Part shown: positions 63,994-64,000 of the stretch, one piece after another
How positions within the stretch are numbered: position 1 is the first letter of the stretch
How the letters are laid out: each line of letters begins with the position of its first letter
Assembly (NCBI GenBank): GCA_964349675.1
Contig: CAYGHD010000002.1
Coordinates: forward strand, 4,757 to 68,756
DNA: 64,000 bases
Reading direction: 5' to 3'
DNA from: GWA1-54-10 sp964349675
GTDB lineage: Bacteria; Patescibacteriota; Minisyncoccia; Phycocordibacterales; SBAW01
Position numbers and translations under genes: made by a program
The notes under the pieces: model-generated
What the model saw: only the letters and a program-made list of their open reading frames with translations
Told to the model about the DNA's origin: nothing
Databases searched by the model: none

Positions 63994-64000
63994 TCTGTAC

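Noticed and set aside
1..64000. CRISPR array or Cas genes
   Set aside because: No regularly spaced short repeats seen. The Cas4-like nuclease at 2387 stands alone, so it is called only a PD-(D/E)XK protein.

Overview
The window reads as a chromosomal segment of a Candidate Phyla Radiation (Patescibacteria) bacterium, most likely Parcubacteria-like. Signs of this are tightly packed genes, an archaeal-type class I lysyl-tRNA synthetase, a ProRS without an editing insertion, a DUF5679 zinc ribbon, an Nth without its iron-sulfur cysteines, GerMN and pilin-style membrane-anchored proteins, and a tRNA gene split by a group I intron. TGA is used as a stop (for example proS), so the code is standard. 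The lineage below phylum level is my inference.

Layout. 1-13.3 kb is mostly housekeeping: the rpoD 3' part, an ATP-grasp ligase, a PD-(D/E)XK nuclease, a DsbA-like protein, an exonuclease plus hisS, truB, a class Ic-type ribonucleotide reductase (nrdB, nrdA), DUF5679, a SET-domain protein and uppP. 13.4-19.6 kb is one giant secreted SpvB/Rhs protein with an AT-rich variable C-terminus, a candidate membrane immunity gene and an orphan copy of the Rhs core tip. 19.6-25.4 kb carries membrane proteins and an RND pump with its adaptor. 25.4-29.0 kb is a set of single-gene modules (Cys-rich peptide, RpoH-like sigma factor, pentapeptide-like protein, secreted peptidoglycan-binding protein, small membrane protein), mostly with their own promoter, Shine-Dalgarno site and terminator.

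29.0-36.6 kb is an accessory island beginning at a tRNA-Asn(GUU) gene interrupted by a 230-nt group I intron. An 18-bp copy of the tRNA 3' end recurs 6.5 kb downstream. Between lie a truncated DNA methyltransferase, a cyclopropane fatty acid synthase between 17-bp direct repeats, an SGNH hydrolase/RdgB operon, an orphan MqsA-like regulator, an inositol-phosphatase-like gene and a NUDIX gene. Two further copies of the NUDIX 3' end lie beside unrelated genes. No integrase is visible.

36.6-44 kb holds envelope proteins, a methyltransferase, DUF2585, DUF167, HPF and def-fmt. 44.6-64 kb is a growth and cell-wall block: murA, mreB1, a HolB-like gene, nth, frr, rseP, proS-mreB2-mreC-mreD-pbp2, greA, lysS, then the division/cell-wall cluster mraZ-rsmH-ftsL-ftsI-murF.

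Two transcription styles coexist. Many housekeeping genes have a -10 hexamer only 6-10 nt before the start codon and no Shine-Dalgarno site, as expected for leaderless mRNAs. Accessory genes more often have -35/-10 boxes 16-18 bp apart, a good Shine-Dalgarno site and a hairpin terminator, suggesting acquired, self-contained modules.
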